Assembly: GCA_947471745.1 (NCBI GenBank)
Contig: CANJKZ010000088.1
Span: 434,001 to 498,000, forward strand
Origin: Closterium sp. Naga37s-1
Lineage: Eukaryota > Streptophyta > Zygnematophyceae > Desmidiales > Closteriaceae
Direction: 5' to 3'
DNA: 64,000 nt
Positions 1-11,671 of this stretch are shown here, piece after piece; the first letter of the stretch is position 1, and each line of letters starts with the position of its first letter. The translations under genes and the position numbers were made by a program. The notes beneath the pieces were generated by a model, which saw only the letters and a list, made by a program, of their open reading frames with translations, made no database searches and had not been told where the DNA came from.

Positions 1-1455
1 CCAAGGCGGAAAGGTGGATAGAGCTCGGGTGGAGAGAAGGAACGGTGGTGGGTAGACGGGGGAGAGCTGGTCGGCTGCCCATAGCGAAATTAGTTCATCC
101 CGGGAAAGGCGTGCTGTGTCTTGTGATTGGAGGAGAATGGACGGAGGGGTTGAGCAGCCAATGGCAAGCTGTCCAAAACAGATGATCCAAGCATAGCCTC
201 GAGGTTCGGCACAGCCAGACGAGAATGTCGCGGCTCGTTCATCTAGTCGATCTTGGGCAGCAAAATCTCAGCGTTTCGGCTGCCCAAACTGAATCTGAAT
301 CACTCTTCCGTCAAGCTCGCCGCTGCTTGAGGGAGAACCAGCGATTTGTCTGCGGAAGCACGCCACTGCTTCTCGTTGACTCGATGAAGGGTTCCGTGGG
401 TGTGGTCTCGTCTCCAATCTGAGGTATGCTCGAGGCTGCTAGCGCTGGCCGATTTCTCTGACATCCTAGAGCGATCTGATTGGAGCCAAACCTACGCAGA
501 GGTCGGGAAGCCAATGGCATGCTACCCGGTTTTTTTGCTCCAACCAAAGGGCCCAGCCCAACTCCTCCGACCAGCACGGATCTGGGCAGCGAAATCTCAG
601 CGTTTTTTGCTGGTCAAAATGAAGTCCTGTCGTCCTTCCGTCAAGCTCGCCGCTGCTGAACCGGCGATTCGTCTGCGGGAACACGACGCTCTTCCCGGTT
701 GACTAAATGTGGGGCTACTATGTGTCTACTCTCTGATCGAAGGTATGCTCGAGGCTGCCATAGCTTGTGTTTCGTTCAGTCAATGTTAACGAACGGGAAG
801 AACAAACTACCTACGAGCAATCAGCGGACGCGAATGAGACGGAGGCCCGAACGGACCGCACTACGACATCGCGCATACCAAATGACGGAAGGCAGTGTTT
901 GCCCTGCGATCAGACGGTCTTGAGCAGCTCAGGAGATCTCCGATCAGAGTGCTCAGGAAACTGGTCTCGAGGAACTAGGGTTCCTCTCCCAAGGTGCTCG
1001 TCCAGCCAGCTCCCAAGGTTGGGATAGGAATGAGAAAAACGAATGCGTCTATGTGCAGATTCCATATCACATACTATACTAGCAGTGAATTATATATGGT
1101 TCAACCGATATTGCCTCTATCAACAATCCAGCAGTATGATTTCTTATACAAGTCGAACAGATAATGACATTCTCTGAAAATACTAGTGTTTTGAATCTAT
1201 ATAATGTTACAAAGCTCACCGTTGTGTTGTACGAAATGTTCTTGCCGAGCCACATAATTTTCATTTACTACCAGTATATCCATCCCTCGAGTAATTTCAT
1301 TTTAGTTCTGACACCTAGGCATACAGCAAGATAGCTTATCAAACTGCTATACTGCGTCAATCAAGCATACTACCTATGTCATTTCACAACATTTCAACTC
1401 TCAGGGAATTGATCATCGACCATGCTGATTTAGCTATTTCTTGTCCTGAACAAAC
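1..1455 (-). repeat. Duplicated upstream region of the DHxFW gene family (copy 1)
   Basis: This stretch is nearly the same as 16313-17717, and its first part also matches about 50608-51050. At the other two places it lies directly upstream of a minus-strand DHxFW-repeat gene (A at 15536-16156, B at 50196-50447), so a third family member probably ends just left of the window. Copy 1 carries about 27 bp near 1127-1153 that copy 2 lacks. An internal unit of about 200-230 bp is present twice (about 232-460 and 583-760) and only once at locus B. Short open frames inside it (for example 311-577 and 466-684, minus) recur in copy 2, but copying alone explains that. The distal part (1030-1440) is AT-rich. 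Confidence 0.8.
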
Positions 1456-1585
1456 CGTCAAATTGTATTTGTTCTCTGTAGGCTGTAGTGGGGCATACCC
1501 TAAAGGGTACAACACTTGAGGGTTAGGTAGTACTTGTACTCACTCTTTCTACCTAGTCAATCATTCGTACGTTCCTATTCTGACA
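1456..1585 (+). repeat. 5' LTR of E1 (130 bp)
   Basis: Aligns base for base with the E2 5' LTR at 17718-17847. It ends in TGACA directly before the primer site. Its first base is C instead of the expected T of the TG...CA ends, and the E2 5' LTR has the same change. Confidence 0.85.
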
Positions 1586-1598
1586 TGGTATTCAGAGC
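1586..1598 (+). other. Primer-binding site of E1
   Basis: TGGTATTCAGAGC follows the LTR end. It matches the plant copia primer site for initiator-Met tRNA (TGGTATCAGAGC) with one extra T. Confidence 0.8.
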
Positions 1599-1659
1599 GG
1601 CTCCATCCTCCGTAGGACCGCTCCGTTAGGGCCCACCACTATTTTCGACCTGCCCGAAC

Positions 1660-2190
1660 TGCCCGAACTGCCCGTATTGCCCTGCCCGAACAGCGTTCCT
1701 CACGCTGCCCTGCCTGCGTGGCCCCACGTGCTCTGCCGTGCCCTTCACGCTGCCCGCTTGCTGCCTAGCGCGCGACCCGTACGCTGCCCTGCTTGCGCTC
1801 TGCCCTGCCCTGCCCTGCAGCCCGCGCTTCGCTCTGCCCTGCAGCCCGTGCGCCGCCCTGCCCTGCAGCCCGCACGTCGCCCTGCCCTACAGCTAGCGCG
1901 CAGCCCTGCCCTGCAGCTTGTGCGCTGCCCTGCCCTGCAGCCCACACGTCGCCCTGCCCTGCAGCTAGCGCGCCGCCCTGCCCTGCAGCTCGCGCGCCGC
2001 CCTGCCCTGCAGCCCGCGCGTCGCCCTGCCCTGCAGCTTGCGCGCCGCCCTGCCATGCAGCTAGCGTGCCACCCTGCCCTGCAGCCCACGCATCGCCCTG
2101 CCCTGCAGCTTGCGCGCCACCCTGCCCTGCAGCCCACGCGCCGCCCTGCCCTGCAGCCCGCGCACCGCCCTGCCTGCGCGCTGCCTTAGC
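1660..2190 (+). repeat. 21-bp tandem repeats in the E1 leader
   Basis: GC-rich array of a 21-bp unit built on GCCCTGCCCTGCAGCCCGCG, running between primer site and gag start. Because 21 is divisible by three, several frames stay open and give long Pro/Cys/Ala/Arg ORFs on both strands, which I do not regard as genes. The homologous array in E2 is at 17895-18400. Confidence 0.85.
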
Positions 2191-2245
2191 TGCCAGCACG
2201 CTGCTCTAGTTGCTCACGCTCTGCACTCGCCACAACACTGCCGTC

Positions 2246-3180
2246 ATGACAACGCCACCGGTCTTATCGTTTGACGCCAACGGACTCCCGTACCGGTTCG
2301 ACTTCTGGCTTATGTGCCTGCGCTTGCATCTCCGGTGTTACATTAGAGATGGCGTCTCCCTACTCGGGCACACGTCGGGGTCACTTCCGGCCCCCACGAC
2401 CCCCACTGAGCCTGCTGCTGACGCTGACAAGGACGTGCAGAGGCGGTACCGGGCGGACAGCCTCGCCTACAGACAGTGGTCGGAGCGCGACGCTGTTTCC
2501 CAGCGTGCCGTCCGATCTCTCCTGCCGGTCGACCAGAGGGATCACTTTCGCAGGTGAAGTCAGCCCAGGCTTTGTTCGACGCTGTTGTTAAACACTACTC
2601 CTCCCTCTCTCCTATCACCCAGCCTCTACAGCAGCGGCAGCAGAGTCAGCCGGAGACCCCCTCACCGCAGCAGCTTAGGGAGTGTTTTTCTCAGCGACGC
2701 GTCCCTGGTGGTGCAGAGGCTTCTAGTCTAGGTGCCTGTGAGCCTGGTAGCATTGTTACAGCACCTGTGGAGGCTTTACACACCTTCACGATTGACTCAG
2801 GCGCAACTCGCTGCTTCTTCCGCGACTGCACCACAGTCACACCGCTCACTGCACCTGTCCCGGTCGGTCTCGCTGACCCCTCTGGTGGTCCAATCGCAGC
2901 ACGTGCCTCCACTGGATCATCGCTGTTCGTCGCCAGCTGAGCGCTCGGTTTGAGCAGGACCTCCATGTCCTGCGACTGCACTCTGAAAGAGGCGGTGAGT
3001 TTTCCTCCGGCCTCCTTCCGGACTTTTGTCGTTCGGAGGGCATTCGCCAGACGTTCACGCTTCCGGCCTCTCCATAGAATAATGGGATTGCTGAGTGCCG
3101 CATCGACTTAGTCATGACGTTGCTCGCACCTCCATGATCCATGCGGCTGCTCCCCATTTTCTGTGGACGTTTGCGGTCCG
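2246..3180 (+). pseudogene. E1 gag-protease-integrase remnant
   Basis: Starts at an ATG in the same place as E2 gag. The recognisable parts, in different frames, are a gag N-terminus, the SPQQLRE module near 2661, a protease motif DSGAT near 2791-2805, then, after the internal deletion, the integrase catalytic block ending in a TASP-type segment. The second catalytic Asp of integrase is Glu (GAA) here, and the conserved PQQNG segment reads as TAG-interrupted (TAG at 3075-3077, CAG in intact relatives). It cannot encode a working polyprotein. Confidence 0.8.
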
Positions 3181-3225
3181 CACCCCGCTTGCGCTATCGC
3201 TAGAACGAAGTTGCTCAAACGGAAC

Positions 3226-4551
3226 TCATGGCTTCAACTCACCTGCGTGAGTGGTTTGGTTGATGCCATCTTCTTCGAACCATGTGCTGTAGCGGGAATG
3301 CACCCCGCACTTGAAAGCGTTAACCGACACATCCAGAGGCTGCACAAGCGGTGTGCAGCCCCCTGGGATGACCGCCCTTGACAACCGAAACATACGCATC
3401 GTCTGACCGACGGCCTCCTTCAAGTGGCCGCGGTAGGAGTCGAGCACCACCAATGCCTCCCTGCGGCGGCCGGTGGTTTCCCGCAGGGGCTTCAGAAACG
3501 GCACCAGCACCTCGGTAATCTTGTCCTGCACCAGAGATTCGTCCATCCACCCCTTGTCTTGTGCACGGACCACCACACCTGCAAAACACAACACGAGAGT
3601 CATGTTAAGTTGCGACACGTGACAGGCAAGAGCACGGTCTAAAACGTAGATGTGGTTCACTCACCGGCAGGAATGGGCACTTTCGGTCGGTCTTGCGCTT
3701 GAACACGACGTACGGAGGAAGTTTGAGCCCACCCGCCGTTACTGCCAGCATGACAGTAACACGCTCCTTCTTGTAGCCTGCACTGCGTATGTGAACCGTA
3801 CGCGCACCCTTCATTTCGATCGTGCGCTCCGCCGGCATCTCCGGGAAGAGCGGAGTCTGGTCCGCGTTCACGATGAGGTCGAGTGGGTAGTCGCGCAGAG
3901 TGCACATCTGGCGCACAAACTCCCAAAACGCCTCCACCTTGGCCTTGCACTCTGCAAACAGAGCCACGGCACGCGTAAGATAAACGTCGTGGTCATAATC
4001 ACAAGCACGATGATGATTTACTTACCGGCCGCCAACTTCTGCCCCATCTTCGTCTTCACCTGCCTTGCCAAGTGCCAGCGCGAGTGGAAACGCGTCGCCC
4101 AGCGGAACGAAGTGCGCCAGTTCACCGAGGGCATGCGGTGCTTCATGTACTTGGAGCTCCACTGCTGGAGCATGCGGACCGAAACGGCAAGGCCCTTCGC
4201 CCAGTGGTTAAGGAAGTGGCGGTAGACCGCCCGTTCCATGAACGGGTACTTCGCCTTGCGGCTAGTTCCCATGAGGCGATGGCGGCAGCTAGATGCGACC
4301 TCCAGTCGCTCCCTCATCTTCTTCCATTCACGGATCTTGCAGGGCTGCACCTTCGCGAGCTTCGCCAGGGCGCGATTCCCCAGGTCGGGCTGAGAATCTT
4401 GCATCTTCAACCAGTGCAGCTTCTCCTTCACCGTGATCGCGTTACGCACTTTCTTCGTCATGTGATGGCGATGGGATGGTGGCTGAGCGTTCGCATTGCG
4501 CTTCAGCTGACCCTGCGGGCGCTTACGCGACGGGAAAGTGGGGACAGCCAC
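3226..4551 (-). CDS. Pogo/Tigger-like DDE transposase gene, three exons, 3' end lost
   Basis: Exon 1 (4551-4026) has a basic N-terminus and a helix-turn-helix-like segment (motif GNRALAKLAKVQPCKIREW). Exon 2 (3951-3665) has the first catalytic Asp in NADQTPLFPE followed by a conserved KKERVTVML block. Exon 3 (3578-3243) has WMDESL, the second Asp in LVVLDSY and the third in TPLVQPLD. This is the DDD pattern of the DDE_1 superfamily (pogo, Tigger, jerky). Intron 1 (3952-4025, 74 bp) has a perfect GTAAGT donor and keeps frame. Intron 2 starts near 3660-3664 and ends at 3579; the GTGAGT donor breaks frame, but GTGAAC four bases on keeps it. Exon 3 runs to a CAG/GTGAGT donor, but the next exon is missing because copia E1 abuts at 3180. 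It may be a transposon copy or a domesticated gene. The ORF starts at GTG; the first in-frame ATG is near 4461. Confidence 0.75.
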
Positions 4552-4743
4552 TCAAGGAAGGGGAGGGCGAGGAGCTTCGGAGCTACTGCTTGGTTCATTG
4601 CCGACAGAAGCACTAACGGGAGGAGACGGCTGGGGCAAGACGGGGCGAGGCGACGTCCGTGCGCGTGCAGCAGCGGCAGACGGAGTGTTACATGGCCGCT
4701 GGCGCCTAACTACTGTACTGCTTGAATCGGGAGAGGAAGCCAT
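4552..4743 (-). pseudogene. Ser/Pro-rich N-terminal extension of the pogo-like gene, cut off by TGA
   Basis: A 63-codon ATG frame, rich in Ser, Pro and Ala, that runs in the same frame as exon 1 of the pogo-like gene and ends at a TGA directly before it. I infer that it was the original start of the protein and that the TGA is disabling. Alternatively translation starts further in, at the ATG near 4461. Confidence 0.4.
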
Positions 4744-5764
4744 TCTACTCTACTGCAGATTGGTGTCACTCGCCATGGAAGAAATGCCTATAAACAAAGA
4801 AGCTAGAGTGTAGGACAGAGGCGCTCTCATAGCCTGCCGAGCTGTTTTCATCATCGTGCACTGGAACCGCTGTACGAGGAGAAGGTGAGACCCATTTGAG
4901 GCACTAGGACGTGACCAAACCAGTCAAGACGTGACTGGTACAGTGACAACACAGCACCGTGCGCGATTCCGGCCTCAGTGGTTGCATGAACCCTCGCTGC
5001 GCAAGGCTGGCTCTGTTTTCACCCTATCAGGTGCCAGAGTTGCCCACTGCAATTTGCCATGTGGCAGATTCCAGTGCGGGGTCACGTTATCCTCGTATAG
5101 TCGGTTTTGCGGCTCTGACCAACAATCAAACAGTGAAGCCACACCCCTGATTTTGTTTCACATTCTTTCTGCTTGAAAAAACATGTACCATATAATAAGA
5201 CCCAGGTATGATGTAGCATTTTCCTTTGAGAAGACCCCCCCCCCTTTTTTCCCTGTGGTTATCATAACACCCTAGGGTGTTATGTCTGGGAGAATACGGT
5301 ATAAACATACACGGTATGTATATATATAAATACTGGAGGTGTTGTAAACACATGAACACATTCACAAGCACAGGAAAGGCATCACATCGCTGCTGCTACT
5401 GTACATTCTTTCCACAACAGGCCCCGACAAATGTAGAGACGTAGCGTGCCGATGGGAATGCCGGACACTGACCCCACACCTGCCAGACTGCTGTCTCCCA
5501 CCTGGTATCTGCATTGTCCCATCAGTTGGTCATGTCGCCACCACATACGGTACTGCCCTGCAAGTGCTCACGCAGAACAGCTCTGAAGGAAAACCAGTTG
5601 CTCCCTACTGTGGTTTCACAGAGGCCAGTGGCAGCATCAGCCAGGTAGTAATGCCTGAAATAGAGAAACAGCACCGCAGCACAGCATCACCATGCCATTC
5701 ACCATGCCATTCAATCTCATCCTTCTGGTTTCAATCTGAAACTCTTGTGCCTTGGCACTCCCTC
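4744..5764. other. No gene recognised; flank of the pogo-like gene
   Basis: About 1 kb without a supportable coding region. On the minus strand a TTTATA-like stretch near 4790 lies about 50 bases before the ATG at 4743 and could be a core promoter. A C-run/T-run tract (about 5235-5251) and a perfect 22-bp palindrome (5263-5284) are the only notable structures. Confidence 0.4.
5263..5284. repeat. Perfect 22-bp palindrome
   Basis: The sequence around centre CCCTAGGG is self-complementary over all 22 bases. Nothing nearby assigns it a role. Confidence 0.9.
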
Positions 5765-5769
5765 ACACT

Positions 5770-5950
5770 CACATCACCTCATTTCATCTCACACTCCCAT
5801 CGACTCATCCCATCTCACATTTCCATCGACTCATCCCATCTCACACTCACATCGACTCATCCCATCTCACACTCCCATCGACTCATCCCATCTCACACTC
5901 CCATCGACTCATCCCATCTCACACTCCCATCGACTCATCCCACCCCAAGT
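5770..5950. repeat. 26-bp satellite, short array
   Basis: About seven copies of a 26-bp unit based on CCCATCTCACACTCCCATCG and ACTCAT. A closely related unit with CACC in place of CGAC forms a larger array at 27955-28720. As 26 is not a multiple of three, all frames cycle through the same Ser/His/Pro words, so the overlapping ORFs are not genes. Confidence 0.9.
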
Positions 5951-6310
5951 CATAACAGACTGCACGAAATCAAGTTGAGCACAACCATCAGGCTGGCTGG
6001 ATAAGGGGCTGACTGGAAAAGATGAAAACGGAGAATCGATGTGACACATGAGAATCGAAAGCTGGAAAGGAGTGGATTTGGAAAGTGGCAAAATGGGAAG
6101 TTGAAGGCGGGAATGAAGGCATTTAGAAACAAAATCTGGAAAGCTGACAACGCAAGAATGGCAACGGGAAGATGAATGTATATGCGATTGACTCTGTAAG
6201 CTTCCCAAGGTCCATGGGGAATGGAGATGGGAGGATAACTCACCTCTGTCAGCCTCATACATAGTGCCCTTCCCCCTCCTGCTTGAACCCTCCCAAACCT
6301 TCCTTCCCTC
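5951..6310. other. No gene recognised; purine-rich degenerate repeat
   Basis: Contains loosely repeated GGAAAATGG/GAATGG words like those at 14109-14860, 26790-27880 and 45500-48200. No coding signal is seen. Confidence 0.4.
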
Positions 6311-6364
6311 TAACCACAAGAACAAGTATGCAGGAATACATATAAATCATGGTACAAACAAAGC

Positions 6365-9300
6365 CTACAGCAAGTGAGGAAGAGTGGGCACAAGGCCTAA
6401 CAAAGTGCAGAAATGCTGATGATCACCAGGCGGAAGCGCCTTGGTGAATATATCAGCAGTGTTGGCCCGAGTGGCCACGTAGGTAAGACGAAGCTGGCCA
6501 CGCTGCTGCAGCTCTCGAGCAAGAAAGTAACGGAGAGCGATGTGCTTTGTTCTGTGCTCCAGTCTGTGCTCCTGACACAAGGCAATGGCGGCCTTGTTGT
6601 CGACGTACAGAACTGGAGGAGAACGAGGCCTCTCTCCCAAGTCGGTTAGCAGGTAGGTGAGCCAGCGCAGCTCGTGTGCAGCTATGGCAGTGGCGTAGAT
6701 CTCTGCCTCACAGCTGGAGCCGAGAACTGAAGAAGAACGTGTAGAACGCCAGGAAACTGAACCAGAACCAAGGCTGAAGGTGTAACCCTGTGATGACCGC
6801 TGCGTAGCCTGGTCGTCAACCCAAGAGGCGTCCGAGTGACCAGTGAGGACAACGTCACCCCGTCCTCCAAGCACGAGCCCCATGCCCGATGTACTGCACA
6901 AGTAGCGTAGTACCCTCTTGGCAGCATCCATGTGCACCTTTCGGTGCCGACGAGGAGCCACGTAGCGAGCCAGAAGGCCAAGAGGGTACGCAAGGTCAGG
7001 ACGAGTGCAAGTCATCAGGTACATGATGCAGCCCACTAACTCTGGGTAAGGACCACTCGGCTCTACGGACTCGTCCGAAGGTGGAGCTGAGAGCGAGTGA
7101 CCTGTAGCCAGAGGAGTGGCCTGTGCTGAGGACAAGGTGAAACCGAAGCGCTGAAGGACTTGCTGCACCATGTGTGACTGAGTCAGTGTGATGGTGCGGC
7201 GTGCTCTGTCCCGGGTGATCTGCAAGCCAAGGTAGCTGCGCAGTTCACCCAGGTCTGTGCACGTGTGTCTCTTCTGCAGCTCCGACTTCACCAGGGCGAG
7301 AGCCTCAGTGTCAGCAGTGGCAAAGACCAAGTCGTCGACGTACACGAGAACGTAGAACGGCGGCTGCAAAGTGTCGGTGCGCAAAAACAGCGACGGGTCA
7401 GCAGTCGACGGAGCAAACCCAAGAGCCGCAATTGTCGTCCTCAGTGTGTCGTGCCACTCACGTGGCGCCTGGCGGAGACCGTAGACCGGCCGCCGGAGGC
7501 TCCACTGGGTACCAGGAGGGAACGACCCAGTGAAGCCCGGAGGGCAGCGCAGCCAAATCTCCTCGTGCAGGCTGCTCTGTAAGAAGGCTGTGCTGAAGTC
7601 AAGAGAGTGAAGCTCGTAGTCACGCTGAGCGGCAACGTGCAGCAGCACCCAAAGAGTGGTCATCTTCGGGGTGGGGGAGAAGGTCTGGAAGAAGTCAACT
7701 CGCTCTCGCTGACTGAAGCCTCGAGCCACGTACCTAGCCTTGAAGACAGGCGGAGAACCTGGCGGCCGCTTCACCCTGAAAATCCACATGCCACTGACAA
7801 TGTTCGCCCCAGGAGGGGGAACCTCGTCGACGTAGGTGCCCGTCAACTTCCAGGATGCCATCTCTGCGTCCATGGCTGTCTGCCACTGAGAGGAGTACTC
7901 ACCCGCGATCGCCTCAGCGTAAGAGCGCGGGGTAGGGATGTCTGGTGCATCCGGGTCTCCCTCAGGGGCAAGCAGCATGGATACGAGATGAGGCGCAGCG
8001 GCTGCAAGACACTCAAGGTCCTCCTGCCTGTCCTCAAGGACGTCCGTGCCAAGAGCACACTCACCCCCGACGGACGGAGGACAGACAGACGCAGACTCAG
8101 CAACAAGACTGGCGGCGTAGTCTAGACGACAGTGAGCAGCAAAGGCAACAAGCTCAGTGACTAAGGCAGACGCAGCAGCAGACTCAAACGACGGGTCAGT
8201 GACAACAGTGGCAAGCAGACGCGTGACAGTAGAGTGCTCAGCACGAAACCGGTCAGACGCAGGGTCAGCAACAACATGCAGAGAGGACGCAGGGGGAGGC
8301 GGCAGAGGAACACGCGGAGAAGGAGAGGAAAGACGACGAACTACAAGGGGAGGGCCGGAGACAGCCGGCTGGCTCTGACGAGGAACACGACGACCGGTAC
8401 TGACAGGGGAGACAGGACGCGACGCATGCTCACGACGCTCTGCAAGGCCACGAGGCTGCTCTGTGTACGGAGAAGGAGCAGGCAGCGGTGAGCCAGGCTG
8501 TAACGGAAGACCAGTAGACAAGGGAAGACTGAGAACCTGGCGAAGTGCAGAGTGAGGTGGCGGCTGAGACGACGGAGACGGCGGAGCAAAGAACAGGCGC
8601 GGCTGAGCAGTGCCACCACCACGAGTAGCACCAGCCCCTCCAGCAGCGCCAGTACCTCCAGCAGCTCCAGCACCCCCAGCAGCTCCAGCACCTCCAGCAG
8701 CTCCAGCACCTCCAGCACCTCCAGCAGCTCCAGTACCCTCAGCAGCTCCAGCACCGCCAGTAGCTCCAGGACCTCCAGCAGCACCACCACCAGCCCCAGC
8801 AGCTCCAGCACTCCCAGTACGAGCACCTCCGGGACCAGCGACACCAGCAGAAGAACCTCCAGCAGGAGAGCCCTAAGGTGCAGAAGTGGGACGCTGACGG
8901 CGACCGTACCAGTCGTGCAGCTGCTGGGAGGTGAGGGGCACACGCGGACGAAGACGGCTACTCCAAGGAGACCGCGTAACAGCAGTCTCAGAACCCTCAG
9001 GCAACTCACCCCCAGACTCAGCACCCCCAGGCTCCGCACACACGAGCGCAGCACCTCCAGACGTAGTACCTCGAGACGCAGCACCTCTAGGCTCCTCACG
9101 CGCAGGCTCAGCACCTCCAGGCTCCACACACTCAGCACCCCCAGACTCAGCATCCCCAAGCTTAGCACCCCCAAGCTCCGCACCCCCAGGGACAGCACCA
9201 CTCGCAGCAGGACCGGAGTCACCAGTGAATTCAATAGGCGCAGGCGCAGGGGGGTCTACCTGAGAGACACCTGAAGGAGCAGGACCTGGCGCGGGGAGGG

Positions 9301-9442
9301 GGTCTACCTGGGGAGGACCTGGGGCGAGAAAGAGCAGCGGGGGGGGGCGAGGAGCAGTGCGGTAGGGGAAGAGGCGGTAAAAGGGGACCGACTCGTCAAA
9401 GGTGACGTCCTGAGACGCAAAGACACGGCGCGAGGCGGGGTC
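6365..9442 (-). pseudogene. E3 integrase C-terminus, Gly/Ala linker, reverse transcriptase and RNase H
   Basis: The frame is open from 9442 to 6365 apart from a TAG at 8873-8875. Order: integrase C-terminal segment (SRRVF.. DVTFDESV), a PGGAE-type repeat linker, an SPQxLREWY-like module near 8905-8940, a Gly/Ala tract (8640-8870), then RT (GTYVDEVPPPGAN start; YVDDLVF catalytic box) and RNase H (SDASWVDD, SSCEAEIYA, YVDNKAAIAL, RTKHIALRYFL, TADIFTKALPPGDHQ). The 718-codon final block is uninterrupted and all RT/RNase H key residues are present. It could only be made by readthrough or by translation from an internal start. Confidence 0.85.
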
Positions 9443-11671
9443 CTAAAACTGCCAGCCAGGCGCGTCAGGGACAAAGCCAAGGAAGACGCAAGGAATGGCG
9501 CGAGGGGAGAGCTTGTCCGCGGTGGTATCGCGGACAAAGGCACGAGCACCCCAGACCCGGAAACGCGACGCGTCGCCAACCTTCCCCGTCCACAGCAGTG
9601 TGGGCGAGGTCTCCGGCAAGGAGACACGGGGCCAAAGGTTGAGCTGATGCGCGGCGTACCGGACCGCAAACCGCCACAGAAAATGGGGGGCAGCCGCATG
9701 GATCATGGAGGTACGAGCGACCTCCATGACTAAGCCAATGCGGCGCTCAGCAACCCCATTCTGCTGCGGAGAGGCCGGAAGCGTGAAAGTCTGGCGGATG
9801 CCGTGCTCCGCACAGAAGGCTGCCAAGAGGTCTGAGGAGAACTCACCACCTCTCTCAGAGTGCAGACGCAGGACAGGAAAGTCCGACTGGAACCGCTCGC
9901 GGAGCTGGAGACGAGTAGCGCGGATCCAGGGGATCAAAACATCAGGGACATCCCCCTTGCGCTGCAAGGGGAAGACCGTGGTGTAGCGCGTGTAGTCGTC
10001 AACAACCAGCAGGAAGTACCACTCGTGGCCCTGTCCACGGACGCGGGCTGGGCCCCACACGTCCAGGTGGAGAGTCTGCAGTGGAGCCTCTGTGGGAGGG
10101 AACGAGGAGGAGTGAGGAGCGGCGCGCTGCCACCCCTCGACGCAGGGAATGCAGGGCGGCGCAGGCGAGGGAGGGAGGGGAGGCAGAGACCTGTGAAGCC
10201 CAGAAACCAGGAGGCGGGAGTGCATGCTGCGTAGGCGAGGCAGGGAGGGGTGACCAAGGCGGTGGTGCCACAGGAGAGTGTCGTGCGACAGCCGGCGACA
10301 CTCACACTGTGTAGCTACCTGAGAAGACGCGTGCAACTGGGGAGAAAAAGGGGCGGAGCGTGACGCAGTGGTGAGGGTGTACAGACTGGACCCCGGCGCA
10401 GGAGCGAACGTGGCCAGGTGGCGACCAGTCTGGGAGCACGTGTAAATCGCCACACGCTGCCGGCCAGGGGTGAAGGTGTCAACCCCCGCATCCTGGAGGA
10501 CAGCGTTACTCACCAAGTTCGTAGAGAACGAGGGGAGGTGGAGACCAGACAGCTCACCAGACGGGACCGCCGGACACGGAAGCACAGTGGAAGACCGTGC
10601 AAGCACTGGGCCCCCAGAGGGGTCAGCCAGTGAGACAGGAACAGGTGCGGGGAGGGGAGTGACTGTGGTGCTGTCGCGAAAGAAACAGCGGGAAGCACCA
10701 GAGTCAAGTGTAAAGGTGTGCAAAGCCTGTGCAGGCGCAGTACCAAGGGGAGCAGACTCACAAGCACCTAGTGCTGCAGGGGCTATACCAGGGGATATAC
10801 CAGGATCAGGCGGCACACACAAGTAGCAGTCACCCTCAGCACTAACAGACAAGGCATACATAGCAGCAAGAATTGCCTCATAGTCAAGATCAAAGATAGG
10901 TACATCACGCCTAAGTAAGTCTGCCCAGTTGGGGAACTCAGTGTGGAAACCTCTGCACTGGCGACCAGCGCGGGGACCTGTGCGGATGATATAGGGGCAG
11001 CGACCAGGACCCCCAGAAGCCCCACGCCCGGCATACCAGTCAAGAAGTTGCTGGGAAGTGGGGGTCTGGCGCTGACGCTGATGCTGCTGCTGCTGCTGCT
11101 GCGGCTGCTGCTGGCCCTGACCACCAATGCCACTACCGCTCCCTCCTCCCTCACCGTCGCTGCTGCTGCCTCCACCGCTCCCAGTGCCTCCGCCGCCCCC
11201 ACCACCACCTCCACCGCCTCCACCCCCACGACCACCCCCACCACCTCCACCTCCCCCGCCGCCTGCACCACCGCCACCTCCACCGCCACCCCCACCGCCC
11301 CTGCCACCCCTGCCGCCCCTGCCGCTGCGACGCTTCCCACTAGGAGCGGAAGCAGCTCCGACCCCCTCAGCACCAAGGTAGTCGTGAGCAGCAGCTGCGG
11401 AGGCGTAGGAGGGGGTGAGAGGGGAGGGGGAGCACCCCTCAAAGAGGGGAGAGCGAGGAGTGCCACGAGCAGCACCTACAGCGAGGATGTTCTTCTCTGC
11501 TGCGAGGAGGTGCTTCTCGAAGTCGTCTACAGTGAGAGTGGTGGGGTCTAGCGCTAGGAAGTGGTCCCTGACAGAGCTAAGAGTGTCAGGGAGGCGGGTG
11601 ACGAGGAAATAGAGAGTGAAGTACATCGGGGGGGGGGTTTGCGGCGCAGAACTCGGCTGAAAGGGTGGCAC
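9443..11671 (-). pseudogene. E3 gag C-terminal part, protease and integrase
   Basis: A 742-codon frame with gag capsid C-terminus (LVTRLPDTLSSVRDHF), an almost pure Gly tract of about 80 residues (11127-11381), a TSQQLLDWY module, and a shortened zinc-knuckle-like segment (CPYIIRTGPRAGRQC). The protease motif LDSGAS, the integrase HHCC zinc-binding region and the D-D-E core (LDVWGP, SERGGEF, PQQNGVAER) follow. The middle catalytic Asp is Glu. It ends at TAG 9443-9445 within the conserved WQFYH segment. Confidence 0.85.

Larger units (their letters stand above)
1456..3180 (+). mobile_element. Truncated Ty1/copia retrotransposon E1
   Basis: E1 consists of a 130-bp 5' LTR, a primer site, a tandem-repeat leader and broken gag-protease-integrase sequence. 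It is preceded by CAAAC, the same target-site flank as E2 at 17713-17717. E1 and its left flank therefore arose by duplication of the E2 locus (or the reverse), not by separate insertion. Relative to E2 about 0.64 kb is missing at about 2917, where protease sequence runs straight into integrase. The copy stops at about 3180, where unrelated DNA bearing the pogo-like gene starts. Confidence 0.85.

Noticed and set aside
1677..2209. Pro/Ala/Cys/Arg-rich ORFs on both strands (also 17909-18417)
   Set aside because: They read the 21-bp leader repeat of copia E1/E2; several frames are open because the unit length is a multiple of three.
8341..9274. Ser/Thr-rich and Val/Leu-rich ORFs opposite and beside the E3 linker
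   Set aside because: Shadow frames of the Gly/Ala and PGGAE linker of E3 pol.
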